A DNA stretch of 64,000 nucleotides from Carya illinoinensis (lineage: Eukaryota; Streptophyta; Magnoliopsida; Fagales; Juglandaceae), in contig NC_056760.1 of NCBI RefSeq assembly GCF_018687715.1, positions 35,168,001 to 35,232,000 on the forward strand, in the 5' to 3' direction. The position numbers and the translations under genes were made by a program. The notes below the pieces were generated by a model. That model was given only the letters and a program-made list of their open reading frames with translations, searched no databases and had not been told where the DNA came from. This document shows positions 1 through 12,160 of the stretch, piece after piece (position 1 is the first letter of the stretch; every line of letters starts with the position of its first letter).

Positions 1-1093
1 AGCACACAATCTGTCCAATAAGAAATGGGCAACTTTAATTAAAAAAGTAAAACTCTAGCAACATTAAGTAGGTGTTGATGTTTTCTTTCAACCATATCAT
101 TCTGTTTGGGTGTTTCAATACAAGACAATTGATGTATTATGCCATGGTCATTATAGAAATTGGGCATGTTAAACTCTTGACCGTTATTAGTCCTAAAAGT
201 TTTAAAAGTTGTGTTGAACTGAGTATGAATATAAGAAACAAAATTTGTGAGAATGGTGCAAGTTTCTGTTTTAGTTTTCACGAGATAAAGCTAAATGAAT
301 CATGTATAGTCATCTAAAATTGTTAGGAAGTAATTGAAGCCAAAATATGAGGTGATTGAGAAAGGACCTCAAATGTCACAATGGACTAACTAAAATGCTT
401 TATTTGAATAGCTATTTGATATGAGAATGGTAGCCTTTTCTGTTTGGCTGAAGGACAGACTTCACAGATATGATTTTGATTTGTTAGTATATTGGAATCC
501 ATCTTGCTAATGATTTTTAGTCTGGTAGGTGGAAGATGTCCTAATCAAAGATGTTAAATATCATCAGCATTGATGTTACAATTATTTGCTAAAGAAATAG
601 AAGTTACACAATTCAAATCTAGTTTACTCTTTGCTTGAGCAGAAGGTTGTTGTAGATGATATAAACCAGACTTTACAGTAGCAAGCCCAATCATCTTCCA
701 GCTGATTAAATTCTGCAAAATGCCTTTGGATTAAAAGAAAAACAAACCAATAGAATTGTCTTTAGTTAGTTTTGAAGCTAATATGAGATTAACATTGAAT
801 GAAGGAATATGAAGGGAATTATGTAAGGTTAAATCAGAAGTGAAGTTTAAATCTCCAATGAAGGCAATGGGATCAGATTGGCCATTTGGTAAATGGACCA
901 TAGATGGTTTACTGGGTAAATGAATTTCATTGAAAGGATGGGGAGAACAAATTATACGATCTATTGCTCCTGTATCAAGGATCCATGGAGAATTATTTTT
1001 AACAACAGAAACAGTGTGACATAATATAATACCTGGGGTAGAAGAGTTGGAATTAATTTGTGTATTGGATAAGCTATTTGCAAGTGACGGCAA
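1..1093 (-). pseudogene. Ty1/copia pol relic: protease and integrase part
   Basis: This is the 5' half of a copia polyprotein on the minus strand, cut by the window edge. Going down in coordinates, an aspartic protease region lies at about 1093-731. It carries the DTGA active-site motif after SPWIL and the downstream LHIPSFNVNLI segment typical of copia proteases. An integrase core piece follows at 281-39, with RTNNGQEF, a late HQLSC segment and the catalytic-Glu neighbourhood VERKHQHLLNVAR. Stops and frame changes separate the pieces, so no functional polyprotein is encoded. It continues the gag region at 1240-2140 and belongs to the LTR at 2235-2515. The copia assignment is firm from the domain order (protease, then integrase before RT). 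The RT part lies outside the window. Confidence 0.88.
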
Positions 1094-1239
1094 GTTTTAA
1101 ATTTACTCTTGAGAATATATTTGGGATACTTGAATTTGACTCCAAAGAAGAAACAACATTTGTAGTGAGTAATTTGGTGTTTGCATTTCCATGTTGAGCA
1201 AAAGAACTCTCTTGCCTCGTAAACCTTTCCATCCAGGTG

Positions 1240-2140
1240 GGTATCCAATTAATTGGAAGCATTTGCCTACAAGATATCTAGTATATCCATAATGGGAACA
1301 AGTGACATCTACTTTTGCTTTTGATTTTGTAAACAGAGTACCATTTATAGCAATTGGTTTCTATGTTTGTGTAGCAACCATTGCATGTGAGTTTATAGAA
1401 ATGCCAACAGTATTAGTTAATGATCTTTGGCTTTCTTCTTGCAGTAGTAAAGAAAATACTTTGCTCATAGAAGGCAAAGGTGATTGGAGAAGTAATTGAC
1501 TTCACATCATAGAGTAAGAATCATGCAAGCCAATGAGAAAATTCATCACATAATTGGATTGTTGCCTTTCTGTGAAGTTCTTTAAAATATCACGTGAACA
1601 TCTGTCAAGGGTTCCACATCTACAACTTGGAATTGGCCTGTAATTGATGTATTCATCCCGGGGGCTCTTGAATTCATTAAAGTACTTCGTAACTAATTTT
1701 GATCCTTGAGAAATTGAACTGAAAGACTTTTCTAGAGTAAAGATTCTTGGACCATCACTTCAAAGATACCTTGTCTTGAGTTCTTTCCAAATGTCGTATG
1801 CACTTGTGAAGTATAGCTAACTCCCACAAATCTCTTTGGCTATAGAATTCATTAGCCAAGATAGAACAAGATTATTTACTCTCAACCAAGCAGTTCGAAT
1901 CTAAGAATCACCAAAATTGGATTAAGGCAGAGTACCATCTATGAACACAATCTTGTTCTTTACTGTAAGGGCAATGGAGATAGATCTACTCCATGCAACG
2001 TAGTTTTCACCAATAAAAATCTCGGAAACTAAGAGTGCTCTAGGATTATCCAATGGATGCAATCAATAAGGACTTGAAGAATCATCTGATGGATTTCTTG
2101 AAGAATCACCAGCGTTTGCCATAGAAGTAGAGTTCGTCAT
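1240..2140 (-). pseudogene. Ty1/copia gag relic
   Basis: This is the gag region of the minus-strand copia element. It probably starts at the ATG complementary to 2120-2122 (MANAGDSSRNPS). The N-terminal part reads LHPLDNPRALLVSEIFIGENY and continues with VAWSRSI and IVFIDGTLP, which is the gag-N signature of copia elements. A middle part around 1600-1500 resembles the gag helical core (NFLIGLHDSYSM). A zinc-knuckle remnant lies around 1300-1240 (CSHYGYT...GKCFQLIGYPPGWKG), with the second cysteine replaced by tyrosine. At least one stop sits near 2063 and more occur inside. No intact ORF remains. Confidence 0.83.
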
Positions 2141-2234
2141 AGACTTAGAATTCGCACTAGAAGCGAGAAAGAAATAGAAAGATTGAAGAAAAAGACTTAA
2201 GAGGGCAGCAAAAATCTTATACACGATGATACCA

Positions 2235-2515
2235 TGTAAAATTGTAGAAAAAGACTTGTAATTTATAAACTGGAAAATAGAGTGGCTATGGAAGAAGAAG
2301 ATGATCAATTCTTCTCATTATGATCGAATGAATTACAAATGTTATACAATCAGTCCATTATATAGATACAATGGCTATTCGCCATCTAGACCACTAATAT
2401 TCATAGTTGCATAACTAACTTAACTACCAATTACATGAATTCAAGCCTTTTGTTTCTATTTGGCTTCTTGAGCTTCTAACTCCAGACCTTCTATATAATT
2501 TTGTAAACTCCAACA
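2235..2515 (-). repeat. 5' LTR of the minus-strand copia element
   Basis: On the minus strand the repeat starts TGTTGGAGTTTACAAAATTA (2515 downward) and ends in CAATTTTACA at 2235, giving TG...CA ends and 281 bp. Directly inside it, positions 2234-2222 read TGGTATCATCGTG on the minus strand, a degraded initiator-Met tRNA primer binding site. A TATA-like stretch (TATATAATGG) lies in the middle of the repeat, as expected for the U3 promoter. The partner LTR is outside the window, so this LTR is called from its ends, the PBS and the gag that follows. The outer flank begins at 2516. Confidence 0.78.
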
Positions 2516-2727
2516 GTTTTTGAGAGAGAAAGAGCAAAGTGTTGCCAAATTGAAAATAGCCTAATATTAGAATTTTGAAAGATTTTTGTATAGAAATGGA
2601 GTACCACAATGTGATCTCAATCTAATGAAATATATTTTCCTGAATAACTCGAGCTAATCTCCATGGATGAAAATGGGAAATGGTAAAGATAAAATAGATA
2701 AATAGATAATCTTCCATATATAACAAG
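2516..2727. other. Spacer between two copia elements, nothing recognised
   Basis: This stretch of about 210 bp lies between the outer end of the first LTR and the target duplication of the next element. I see no coding signal or known repeat in it. It is probably the original host sequence into which both elements inserted. Confidence 0.5.
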
Positions 2728-2732
2728 AGATA

Positions 2733-2903
2733 TAATAAAGATAAAATCACATATTTTAAGTTTATGACTGGGTTAGCTTGTTTGTTATCCACGTGTACAA
2801 ATTAGTTAGTTTGTTTAATCTCCACTAGTAAATGTATATATAATGGACACGTATTGTAATTAGTGAGCAATATAATCAATACATTAAGTTTTCTCTCTTT
2901 ACA
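2733..2903 (+). repeat. 5' LTR, copia element 2
   Basis: This 171-bp LTR starts TAATAAAGATAAAATC and ends CTCTCTTTACA, preceded by AGATA. It contains a CACGTG box and a TATATATAATGG element about 55-70 bp before its end that could be the U3 TATA box. It carries a short insertion (CTAGTAA region near 2826) relative to the 3' copy. Confidence 0.9.
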
Positions 2904-2914
2904 TGGTATTAGAG
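2904..2914 (+). other. Primer binding site (Met-tRNA type)
   Basis: TGGTATTAGAG abuts the 5' LTR. It matches the usual plant copia primer site complementary to initiator Met tRNA, with one or two mismatches. Confidence 0.8.
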
Positions 2915-2949
2915 GAATTTTGTGGAAGCTTTCTTTCTTCATTTGGTCA

Positions 2950-3930
2950 TGCCATCTTCCACTCATCTTCATTCTACTAGGGATGATTACTCCAATCCCT
3001 TCTTCTTGCACTATGTTGATGGTGTAACATCTCAATGAAAGACCCAAATCACATGGCTTGTACTCTAAAATGACTAGTTAATCATACAATTGGAGCCATA
3101 TTGGAATCTTATAAAGAGCAAAAAAATTTCTTTCTCAAGTAATATGGGATCCCATACACCACTTACCATTATCTTTATCATATGGAGTATCATAGGTCCA
3201 ATCTCAATTCTTGTCACTTAGACTCTCACAAATGGTAATTATCATACATGGTCTCGTTTTATGCTGATGGCCTTATCGGCTAAGAAGAAAATAGAGTTTA
3301 TCAATGGCTCGATTAAAAACTCACCTGCTATTGACCCTATGTTTAGGGCTTGGGAGAGGTGTAATAATACATTACATTCTTGGATTTTAAAATCAGTTTT
3401 AAAGGAGATTGCTAGAAGCATTATCTACACTATATCAGCTAGAGAAGGAATTTTATTCACTAATGGAAGGTTAACTTCCCGACAGTTCTTATCAGACTTG
3501 TATGAAAGGTATTGGGGATGAATTGGCGAATTTATTCGCCAATTTCACATTATTCTTATGGAGGTTTGAAAATGCTATTGGATTATTTGCAACGTCTGTA
3601 TGTTCTTCATTTCCTCATGGGCCTTATTGAGAATTTTTCAATGTCTGTTGACAAATCTTGTTAATGGATCCTTTACCACCAATTAACAAGGTTTTTTCTC
3701 TTGTTTTACAAAAAGAAAAATAGCAACAATTCTCTATTTTGACTCCTACTTTTGAATCTACTACTATGTTCACTAAGGCAAATGTTTCCAAATTTGTTTA
3801 TGGTAAATTTTCTACTCATAAAGATTGACCACTTTGTTCTCATTGTGGTATTGCGGGCCATACTATTGATAAGTGTTATAAATTGCACAGCTATCCTCCT
3901 GGTTTTTGCTCAAAGTTCAAGAACTCACCA
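2950..3930 (+). pseudogene. Copia element 2 gag relic
   Basis: This is a gag reading region broken by stops. A start-region match lies at about 2970-3040 (DDYSNPFFLHYVDGV). The longest open piece, 3261-3521, has the gag core text LMALSAKKKIEFINGSI then MFRAWERCNN and LYERYWG. A zinc knuckle lies at about 3838-3880 (CSHCGIAGHTIDKC, pattern C-X2-C-X4-H-X4-C) followed by YKLHSYPPGF. The knuckle is intact but sits in a different broken piece from the core. It encoded the nucleocapsid protein and is no longer translatable as one product. Confidence 0.85.
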
Positions 3931-4199
3931 ATTACAAATTAGGTTGTTCAAGAGTCTCAAGAGCATGGAGCTTTCTCTTCCAAAGCAGTTATACCTTAAT
4001 TGCCTATTTCTTCAAAGCAATGTCAACAGCTGTTGGTATTTCTCAATTCTAACAAATCATTGCTTAATTCTGAATCTTCTAGTCTACATGATGCTAATGT
4101 AGTATCTGACTCTACTTCCTCTCAACCTCTCTCAATTATATCTCACTTTGTCTTTTCTTAAAATCGATTTTCTAGTCACTACAATTACTTTTACAGCTC

Positions 4200-7172
4200 T
4201 TATTACTATTACATAGCCTTATGGTTCTACTGTAAATGTTACTCATGTTGGTACTATAAAACTCTCAGAATCTTTGATTCTTATAGATGTTTTATGTGTA
4301 CCATCCTTTCAATTCAATTTACTATCTATTAGCAAACTTCTTCATTTTCTTGTTTTTTCCTTTTTCTTTCCAATTATTGTTTTCTTCGGGATCTCATCCA
4401 TTGGAGGACAATTAGCTTGGGTAGAAAACGAGACAATTTCTATGTCATGCAGTAGCCTTCATTTTTTTCTTTTCTTTTTTTCTCCACCTATTGTTTATGT
4501 AGTCTCTAGTACTACCATTAATAAAAAATCTTGTTGATCTTTAGCATATTGGATTGGGTCATTGTTCTTTCACTAAGTTGGATGTTTTACATAAAATTGT
4601 TTATAACATTCCTTCATCATGTAATAAAAAAATTCATTGTCATGTATGTCCCGTTGCTAAAAACAATTATTACTTTTTCCTCATGGTGATCAGACTACTC
4701 TTTCCATTTTTGCCTTAGTCCATTGTGATATTTGGGGTTCATTCTCTACTCCTACATTTGATGGTTTTCATTATTTTTTTTCAGTCATTGATCATTATTC
4801 ACAGGCTACATGGGTATATCTGATGAAAACTAAATCAGATACTAGACCTTTACTTCGGTCCTTCTTTGCCTTTGTAGAGACTTAGTTTCACACTCAAGTT
4901 CAAATCATTCGAACAGATAATGGTAAAGAATTTGACATGTCTAATTTCTTTACTTCTAAGGGTGTAATGCATCATCGTAGTTGTATTTCTACCCCTCAAC
5001 AAAATTACGTGGTAGAAAGGAAGCATCAACATCTTCTCAGTGTTTCTAGATCATTGAGATTTCAAGTTAATCTACCTCTTTCTTTCTAGGGTGAGTGTGT
5101 TTTAACTACTACTCACTTAATCAATTGTCTTACAACTCTTACTTTGTCTAATAAATCTCCATATGAACTTTTATACAATAAAATTTATTCTTATTCACAT
5201 CTCAAAGTGTTTGGGTGTTTGTGCTATACATCTACTCTTTCTCATCTTAGGTCTAAGTTTGATGCTCGAGCTACACCTTTTCTTTTTCTTGGATATCCTT
5301 ATAGTGTCAAAGGATACAAGTTATTTGATTTGGTTCACAACCCTGTTTTCATATCTCAAGATGTCATCTTTCATGAAGACATCTTTCCTTATCGTAATTT
5401 TCACACTCATATTTTTGCTCACTCTTTTGGACATTTTGTTTAACCTCGTCAACTTAGTTCTGTTCCTATTACTTCCAATCCTATCCCTTCTTCTAGTTCT
5501 AATCTTTTCCATCTACTCTACCATCCCCACCTTGAAGATCCTCCAGATTACATCGTTCACCTGGCTATCTGCATGACTATTATTTCCATAATGTCTCTAA
5601 TTCTATCCCGGGTGCTTGTGCTTATTCGCCTATAGGTTCAGGTAAACCATATCCTATCTCTCATTTTATTTCTTATTCTAAGCTTTCTCCTGCACACAAA
5701 TCCTTCATTTTTACTATCTCTATTAATTCAAGTCCTACTTCCTTTACTCAAGTAATGAAATTTTCTCATTGGAGAGAGACACTGGCAGCTAAAATAGAAG
5801 CTTTAGAAGAGAATAATACTTGGTCTCTCACTTCTATTCCTATTGGTAAGCACCCTATAGACTGTAAATGAGTCTATAAAATCAAATAAAAACTAGATGG
5901 CTCTATTGAACAATATAAGGTGAGGTTGCTTGCAAAAGGTTATACACAGCATGAAGGTTTGGATTATCTTGAAACTTCCTCTCTCGTAGCCAAAAGGGTA
6001 ACTGTTCGCTATTTACTTGCACTTGCTGCCACCCATGATTGATCTTTAGTCCAATTGGATGTTAACAATACCCTTTTACACAATTATTTAGATAAAGAGG
6101 TTTACATGGCTTTACCTCCCAGATTTACTTATAAGGTGAAGTCCCATATTTGTAAACTTAATAAGTCTCTTTATGGCTTCAAACAAACCTCTTGACAATG
6201 GTTTTCAAAGCTTTCTACTATCTTGATTCATCATGGTTTTTCTCAGTCTAGGAATGATTATTCCTTATTTACATGAAATCAGAGTTCTTCATTCATTGCC
6301 CTTTTAGCATACATTGATGACGTTGTTATTGCAAGAAACAATGATGTTGTTGTTTCTGCATTGAAAGTTTTTTTGCATTCCCAATTCAAGCTCAAAGACT
6401 TAGGCCCTCTCAAGTTTTTCTTAGGCCTTGACGTTGCTCATTCCACCAAGGGTATTTCTCTTTGCCAACGTAAATTTGCATTAGATATTCTCAATGATAA
6501 TAGTTTTCTTGGGGATAAACCAGTCAGCTTTCCAATGGAACAAAATTTATATCTTACTAAATTAGATGGTGTACTACTTTTTTATCCTAGTGTTTATCGT
6601 CGGCTCATTGGAAGATTATTGTATTGGACTCTCACCAAACCTAATCTCACCTATTCTGTTCATGCTTTGAGCCAGTTTCTTAATCAACAATGTAATTCCC
6701 ACTTATATGTAGCTCATCGCATTTTGTGGCACATTAAAGTTTCTCCAAACCAAGGCTTATTCTTTCCATCTACTTCAGCTATTCATCTTAAAGGGGCAAA
6801 TTCTAATTAGGTAGCTTGTCCCAATTCTCGGCGTTCTATCACAAGATTTTATATGTTCCTTGGTGACTCAATTTTGGCCTGGATAACTAAAAAGTGGCAT
6901 ACAGTTTCTCGTTCTTATGCTGAGACAGAGTATGGAGCAATGGATTTGGCTTTTTTAAATTGTCTTGGCTTCAATCTCTACTACATAATTTATCAATCTC
7001 CCATCCACAGCCTACACTCATATTTTGTGACAATCAAACTACACTCCATATAGTAGCTAATCCAGTGTTCCATGAGTATACAAGACACCCTGAGATCAAT
7101 TTCCATCTTGTACATGAAAATCTTCAAGATGGCCTTATATGGACATTACATGTTTCTTCTACTAATCAATAA
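4200..7172 (+). pseudogene. Copia element 2 pol relic (protease, integrase, RT, RNase H)
   Basis: A copia pol with many stops and frame changes. The protease C-terminal part is near 4274 (LCVPSFQFNLLSISKLL). The integrase core runs from about 4690 to 5090 (RTDNGKEFDMSNF, then VERKHQHLLSVSR), and its C-terminal part is at 5144-5443 (SPYELLYNK, LKVFGCLCY, FLGYPYSVKGYKL). RT runs from about 5750 to 6400, with LYGFKQ and an intact YIDD catalytic box at 6310-6321. Connection text follows at 6361-6810. The RNase H end (WITKKWHTVSRSYAETEYGA) starts near 6853. It would have carried out reverse transcription and integration of this element, and it is dead now. Confidence 0.9.
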
Positions 7173-7257
7173 GGAGATGTCTTGACCAATCCTGTTGGCT
7201 TTACTACATTTTCTACCTTGTTGCACAAAATGGGTCTCAGCATTTATTCCCCTTCTT

Positions 7258-7266
7258 GAGGGGGAG
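7258..7266 (+). other. Polypurine tract
   Basis: The purine run GAGGGGGAG lies immediately before the 3' LTR. This is the position required for plus-strand priming in LTR retrotransposons. Confidence 0.8.
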
Positions 7267-7428
7267 TATTAAAGATAAAAATCGCATATTTTAAGCTTAT
7301 GACTAGGTTAGCTTATTTGTTATCCACGTGTACAAATTAGTTAGTTTGTTTACTCTCCAATGTATGTATATAATGGACACATATTGTAATTGGTGGACAA
7401 TACAATGCATACATTAAGTTTTCTTACA
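7267..7428 (+). repeat. 3' LTR, copia element 2
   Basis: This 162-bp LTR starts TATTAAAGATAAAAATC and ends TTTTCTTACA. It is followed by the target duplication AGATA and aligns to 2733-2903. Confidence 0.9.
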
Positions 7429-7433
7429 AGATA

Positions 7434-7814
7434 AGGTTTATGAGGGAGAAAAGTTAAAAGAATAGAAAATAAAAGTTATGTCCATCTTGCCTAGTACGTC
7501 TATATTTTGAAAACTCGTTAAATTGTTTATGGCAACAGTAATTATCATGTGTGGGAAAACTCATCTCTTTTTGGTACCCTTCTCTTCTCTCTTCGCTCCC
7601 CCTTCCCTTCAAAAATTCTTTGAGTCTTTCGGTTCTAAAAGCAGAGAAAGCCAACTTGCTATAAAGAAAATTGGATGGACTTGTTGCATCGAAACTAAAG
7701 TCACCATTGCTAAGGTTCATGATAAGCTCTCCTCTTTCAAATCAACTTTTACTCCTTATGTCTATCATTGTTGGTCAGAGATAGCGTAATATACAATTAA
7801 CGGTAGTCCAATGT
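7434..7814. other. Intergenic spacer, nothing recognised
   Basis: This region lies between the second and third copia elements. Both strands have an 88-codon open frame here, but neither resembles a known family. I treat them as chance ORFs. Confidence 0.4.
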
Positions 7815-10800
7815 TTATTGTAGGACGCTACATGTACTAGCAAACTTGATTTATAGCATAAGAAAGACCAAGCTGTGTCAGTAGAACATATTACAAAGCT
7901 CCAACTGTGCTACAATAGAGAGTTGAATCCAAAACTATCAAACAAAGAGAGATTCTATGTAGAGGACATGGGTGTTGCAACTAGCTTCGAGCATGATTGT
8001 TCTATGTAAAAGATCTGTAATATAGCGAGATTGAGAGAGAAAAATCGCATAAAAGCTTCAATGAGTTTCAATGCCAAGAAAGACATTTAAAGGACCCAAT
8101 CCTTGATGGGAAAATCATGACACAATTGTTGAAGAAGTGTGTCAATATCCATCTATGAAAAACCAATGATGATAATGTTATCCACATAAATTAGTAGAAA
8201 TAGTTGTACACTATTTTGATGATACATAAACAGTGAAAGATCAGCCTTAGAGGAATGAAAATCCAACTCAAGTAACCATTGGCTCAACCTTAAGAACCAA
8301 GCATGTGGTGCTTGGTTTAGACTATAGAAGGCACGGTTCAATTTGTAGACATGGTGGGGGTATTGGTGATGAACGAACCCTAGTGGTTGGGACATAAAGA
8401 TAGTTTCCAATAGTTGTCTATGCAGGAAGACTTTTTGGACATCCGACTGATGTATTGGCCATCGATGTGAAATGGAAATGGATAGAACCAACCAAATAAT
8501 TTGAGGCTTGATGACAAGACTGTAGGTCTTGGTATAGTCAAAACCAGCTTGACGACGAGACGAGCCTTGTGCCATTCAATGCTACCATCTACATGGTGCT
8601 TGAAGCAAAATACCCATTTTGAACCAACCAAATTCATGGAAGAATGAAATGGAACCAAAGACCACATGTGATTCTTCAGTAGTGCATCAAACTCAAAGTT
8701 CATTGCTTGGCACCAAGTGACATCTTTGAACGCATCAATGAAAGAAGTTGGCTTCGAAGCAGTGGAGAGGTTAGTGGTGACAACCATGGCATGGAGTGGA
8801 TAAGGAACAATGCCATTGATGTGGATCTTAGGCTTGGTGATATTGTTCTATAGCCGAGTACATATAGAACGAGCAATATTTATAGTCAGCATAGGTGTAG
8901 ATGCAGCTACTGGAGGTTGTAGTAGAGAATCTTTAGATGGACGCATGGCATGTTACAAAGGAGAGTGTGTGCCTATGGTGAGGAAGGAGATGATGGCACG
9001 TGATCACTATGAGGCAAAAAAAGGCATTGGGCTTATAGAGAAAATCGTGGGGCCCATTGGTTGAATGATTTGCTTCGACCTACAAAAAAGATGGAAGAAT
9101 AATGGTGTGGGATGGTGGGGCACCACAGGTTAGATTCTACTGGGCTTCCTAAAAGGGAAAACATTTTGCATCTTGTAAGATGTAAATACAACCATTGGGC
9201 TGATGAAAACACTTATATCCTTTGTGAGATGGGTGAAACCTAAAAAAATGCACAATGTGGATCGATAATCCAATTTATGAGAATTATAAGGGTGCATGTT
9301 GGGTCAACATACATAGCCAAAAAATTTTAAAAATTTATAATCAGACCTAGTAAGAGACAAACAAGAAAGAGGAGACTGATTTTCAAGAAGGGGTGACGGG
9401 AGATGACTGATAAAATAACATGCTTGAAATAGGCATCAGTCCAACATTGTTGAGGAACACTTGCACAGTTTCAACAATGTGTCGATATTTGAATTCCACA
9501 GAGCCATTTTTTTCATGGGTGTGTGGACAAATAAGACGATGAATGATACCAGTAAAATGAAAATAACCATTGAGGTGACAATATTCACCTCCCCAATCAA
9601 ATTTAGTCATTTTGATTTTACATTCAAACTGACATTCAATAAGTATTTAGAAATTATAAAATGTACATTCAACATAATATTTCCAAACTAAAGGATAAAA
9701 TCAAGTGAATTTACTGAAATCATCGACAAATATCACATAATAGTAATACCCATCAACAGAAGCAATAGGAGAGATTCCCCAGAGATATGAAAAAACAAGA
9801 ACTAAAACATTATTGGATTTTGATAGGGATAAATAAAATGGAAGTTTGTGACTTTTGGCTTGTTGGCAACAATCATAAACTGAAACATTTTGATTGGAGA
9901 GACAGGAAGTTGATTGGAAAATAAAATATGATGCGCTAAACGAAGAGATAGATGGCTAAGTCGACAATGCCAGGTATCAAGTGAAGCATGCTCGCCAATG
10001 AAAGCAGCTTTGGAAGAGATGAGGATGGTGGAGAAAGAAGGTACAGTCCATCTTAATTTGGGCTGTGGAACATAATTTTTACCGTTTTGAGATCCTTGAC
10101 ACAGAAAAAATGAGGGTGAAATTCAAAAAAGACATTCTTATCTTAAGTAAATTTACTAACAGATGTAAGATTTTCTTTTAATTGAAGGGACATGTAAAAG
10201 TTGACATAAGAATAAGGATTTAGAAGGAGAAGAAATACGAGAGTCGCCCATGTGATGAATGGCAAAACTTGCACCGTTGCCTACATGGATCTTATCAATA
10301 CCAGTATATTCATCAGCTCTAAGATTTAAATTAGACAACTCAAAAGTGAGGTGATGAGTTGCAGTTGTGTCAGGGTACCAAGCTTAATCATTAGGTCCAC
10401 TGTTGGAAGTCATAAAGGCTTGATACGGAGTTGATTGGTCCATTTGATAAGCATGATCAAAATAATGATAACACTACAATGTAGTGTGTCCGAATTGATT
10501 GCAAACTTGGCAAGTTGGGAAATTCCAACATCTATGCCCTTTTGAACTTGGATAATTTTGGTTTGAGTTCTTTGCATTGGAACCCAAAGCTTCAGATGAA
10601 CGAGATAAAACACGACCACGATCGCAAGTGTTATTGTTACTGTGAGATGTCGTATTGATTGAAGCAATAGCCAAGTCAAGGGTTGTATGCTATTTCTCCA
10701 GATGAAGCTCAAAGTTGAGACGATGATCATACACCTCTTGAAGAGTCATCAGATCAAGATGAGTTGTGAGAGATGTGATCAGGGGATCATATTCAGGACC

Positions 10801-11330
10801 TAAACCTGCTTGAATATATCAGACAAGTTCATAGTCAGTGAGTGGCTATCCAAAGGTAGCCAAGTTATCGCCATAACTTTTCATTTTTTGAAAATAAACT
10901 GCAACCGAGAGATTACCTTTCTTCGACGAAGCAAGACTCAATCATGAGTTCATGACATTGGCTTGAGATTGAAGAGAGAAGGTTTGCTCTAAAGCAGCCC
11001 ATACTTCATGTGAAATGTGTAACCCAATGACCTAAGCCAACACTTCTTTGAAAAGGGAAGAAACAATGGTAGAGAGCAAGAGTTGATCTTGCTGATACCA
11101 TGCAATATATTCTAGATTGGGGTTATGCTAGGAGAAGTACCAGGCCATGTAATATATACATTAGATTTGGAATATAATCCCAAGATTTGTGGGATATGTA
11201 CAACAGCAAAAAGGAAAGCACCAATTGACCAGCTTGAGCTACAGTGGCAACTTCATCTTCAAAGGTTGACTTCCTAGATAGGTATCTTTGGAGTGATTAC
11301 GCCTGAAGCAGAGGGTGTGCTGACATGCTT
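7815..11330 (-). pseudogene. Ty1/copia retrotransposon relic without visible LTRs
   Basis: This is a third copia element, on the minus strand. Gag runs from about 11330 down to 10400 (IAWYQQDQLLLS near 11090) and ends in a zinc-knuckle region near 10510-10470 (CQVCNQFGHTTLQC). A protease-like piece is at 10338-10156, where the usual DTGA is replaced by VGNGAS. The integrase remnant at 9610-9383 has DWGGEY and GIIHRLICPHTHEKNG. RT lies at 8787-8020, with NHMWSLVPFHSSMNLVGSKW, and the catalytic box has become YVDN instead of YVDD (about 8190). The connection region fades out near 7815. Stops and frame breaks occur throughout. I found no LTR pair, so both ends are approximate. Confidence 0.85.
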
Positions 11331-11479
11331 GAAGCATAAATTTTCAACGAAGTTTTCTCTCTCGTTTCCTTAGGAATCTGAAATGGTTTTTTACAAACGT
11401 TTCCTCTTGTGGACAAATGCCATCAACAAGCTAATAACTTACTGTATAGTTCTTATCATTTATTACGTAGCTAACAGAT

Positions 11480-12160
11480 GGAGTAAACTCTTGAGCTAGG
11501 TTAGAAAATATAATGATCCTTTTAGCATATTTATATCAACCAAGATAATCCTAAAAAAGCATCATATGAAGTCTGTACTTCTAAATTAATTGTTGATTCA
11601 TATATAGGACCAAAACACATATCATGCCAAGAAGTTAGAATATAGTTTTTCATTTCTAGTGCATATAATTAGTACTCCCAAATATTTTTGGAAATCCACA
11701 CTTTTCGCCAACCATAAGCAATCTAGCAATATCATCATTGTTGGATTTCCTTAACGAATCTTCATAAAAAGTTGAAATCATTGTTTTAACAAATAATTTT
11801 AGACCTTTTAATGCAATAGCTTCTCCGGTCTTCAAAGTATTCAACTATATAATAAGTTATAACACTATATGCAAGAATCTTAAGACCATCAATAATCTTT
11901 TGAATGGAGGAAAAATCAAGTTTTTGGGAACCATATTTTATTTGAACAAAATATGGCTCGTAAGCTTCTACCATAGATTTTTTTTTTTTTTTTTTTTTGG
12001 GAGGGGGAGGGGGAACAGAGAACGACTCATCAAAAAACTTTTTCAAAAATTTCAAAAATATTTGTGAGGATACAATGGTTAATCAACAAAATAGCAGCGA
12101 AAAATTATTTTGATTGGCTTCTAGCTAATAATGCCTAATGAATGTGTGCGATTGTTTAGA
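11480..12160 (-). pseudogene. PIF/Harbinger-type transposase relic (ALP1/HARBI1-like)
   Basis: Minus-strand fragments read in the order of a plant DDE_Tnp_4 transposase. The N-terminal helix part near 12055-11800 reads KLDFSSIQKIIDGLKILAY. The piece at 11844-11656 reads TFYEDSLRKSNNDDIARLL followed by a GFPKIFGSTNYMH motif. Near 11640-11480 there are LEMKNYILTSWHDM and STINLEVQTSYDAFLGLSW. The first catalytic Asp position (usually GS-I/L-D-C-MHW) appears as GSTNYMH, so it is lost. A purine-rich low-complexity insertion (poly-T on plus, 11977-11998) interrupts it. I recognise the family from motif order and did not confirm it by search. Confidence 0.7.

Larger units (their letters stand above)
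2733..7428 (+). mobile_element. Ty1/copia LTR retrotransposon with both LTRs and TSD (degraded)
   Basis: This is a complete but defective copia element of about 4.7 kb. The 5' LTR (2733-2903) and 3' LTR (7267-7428) align along their whole length with about 14 substitutions and three small indels by eye. The 5-bp target duplication AGATA flanks it at 2728-2732 and 7429-7433. A Met-tRNA type primer site (TGGTATTAGAG) starts immediately after the 5' LTR at 2904, and the polypurine tract GAGGGGGAG at 7258-7266 touches the 3' LTR. Both LTRs begin TA rather than TG and end CA. Internal order is gag, protease, integrase, RT, RNase H, all with stops. LTR divergence means the insertion is not recent. 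Confidence 0.93.
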
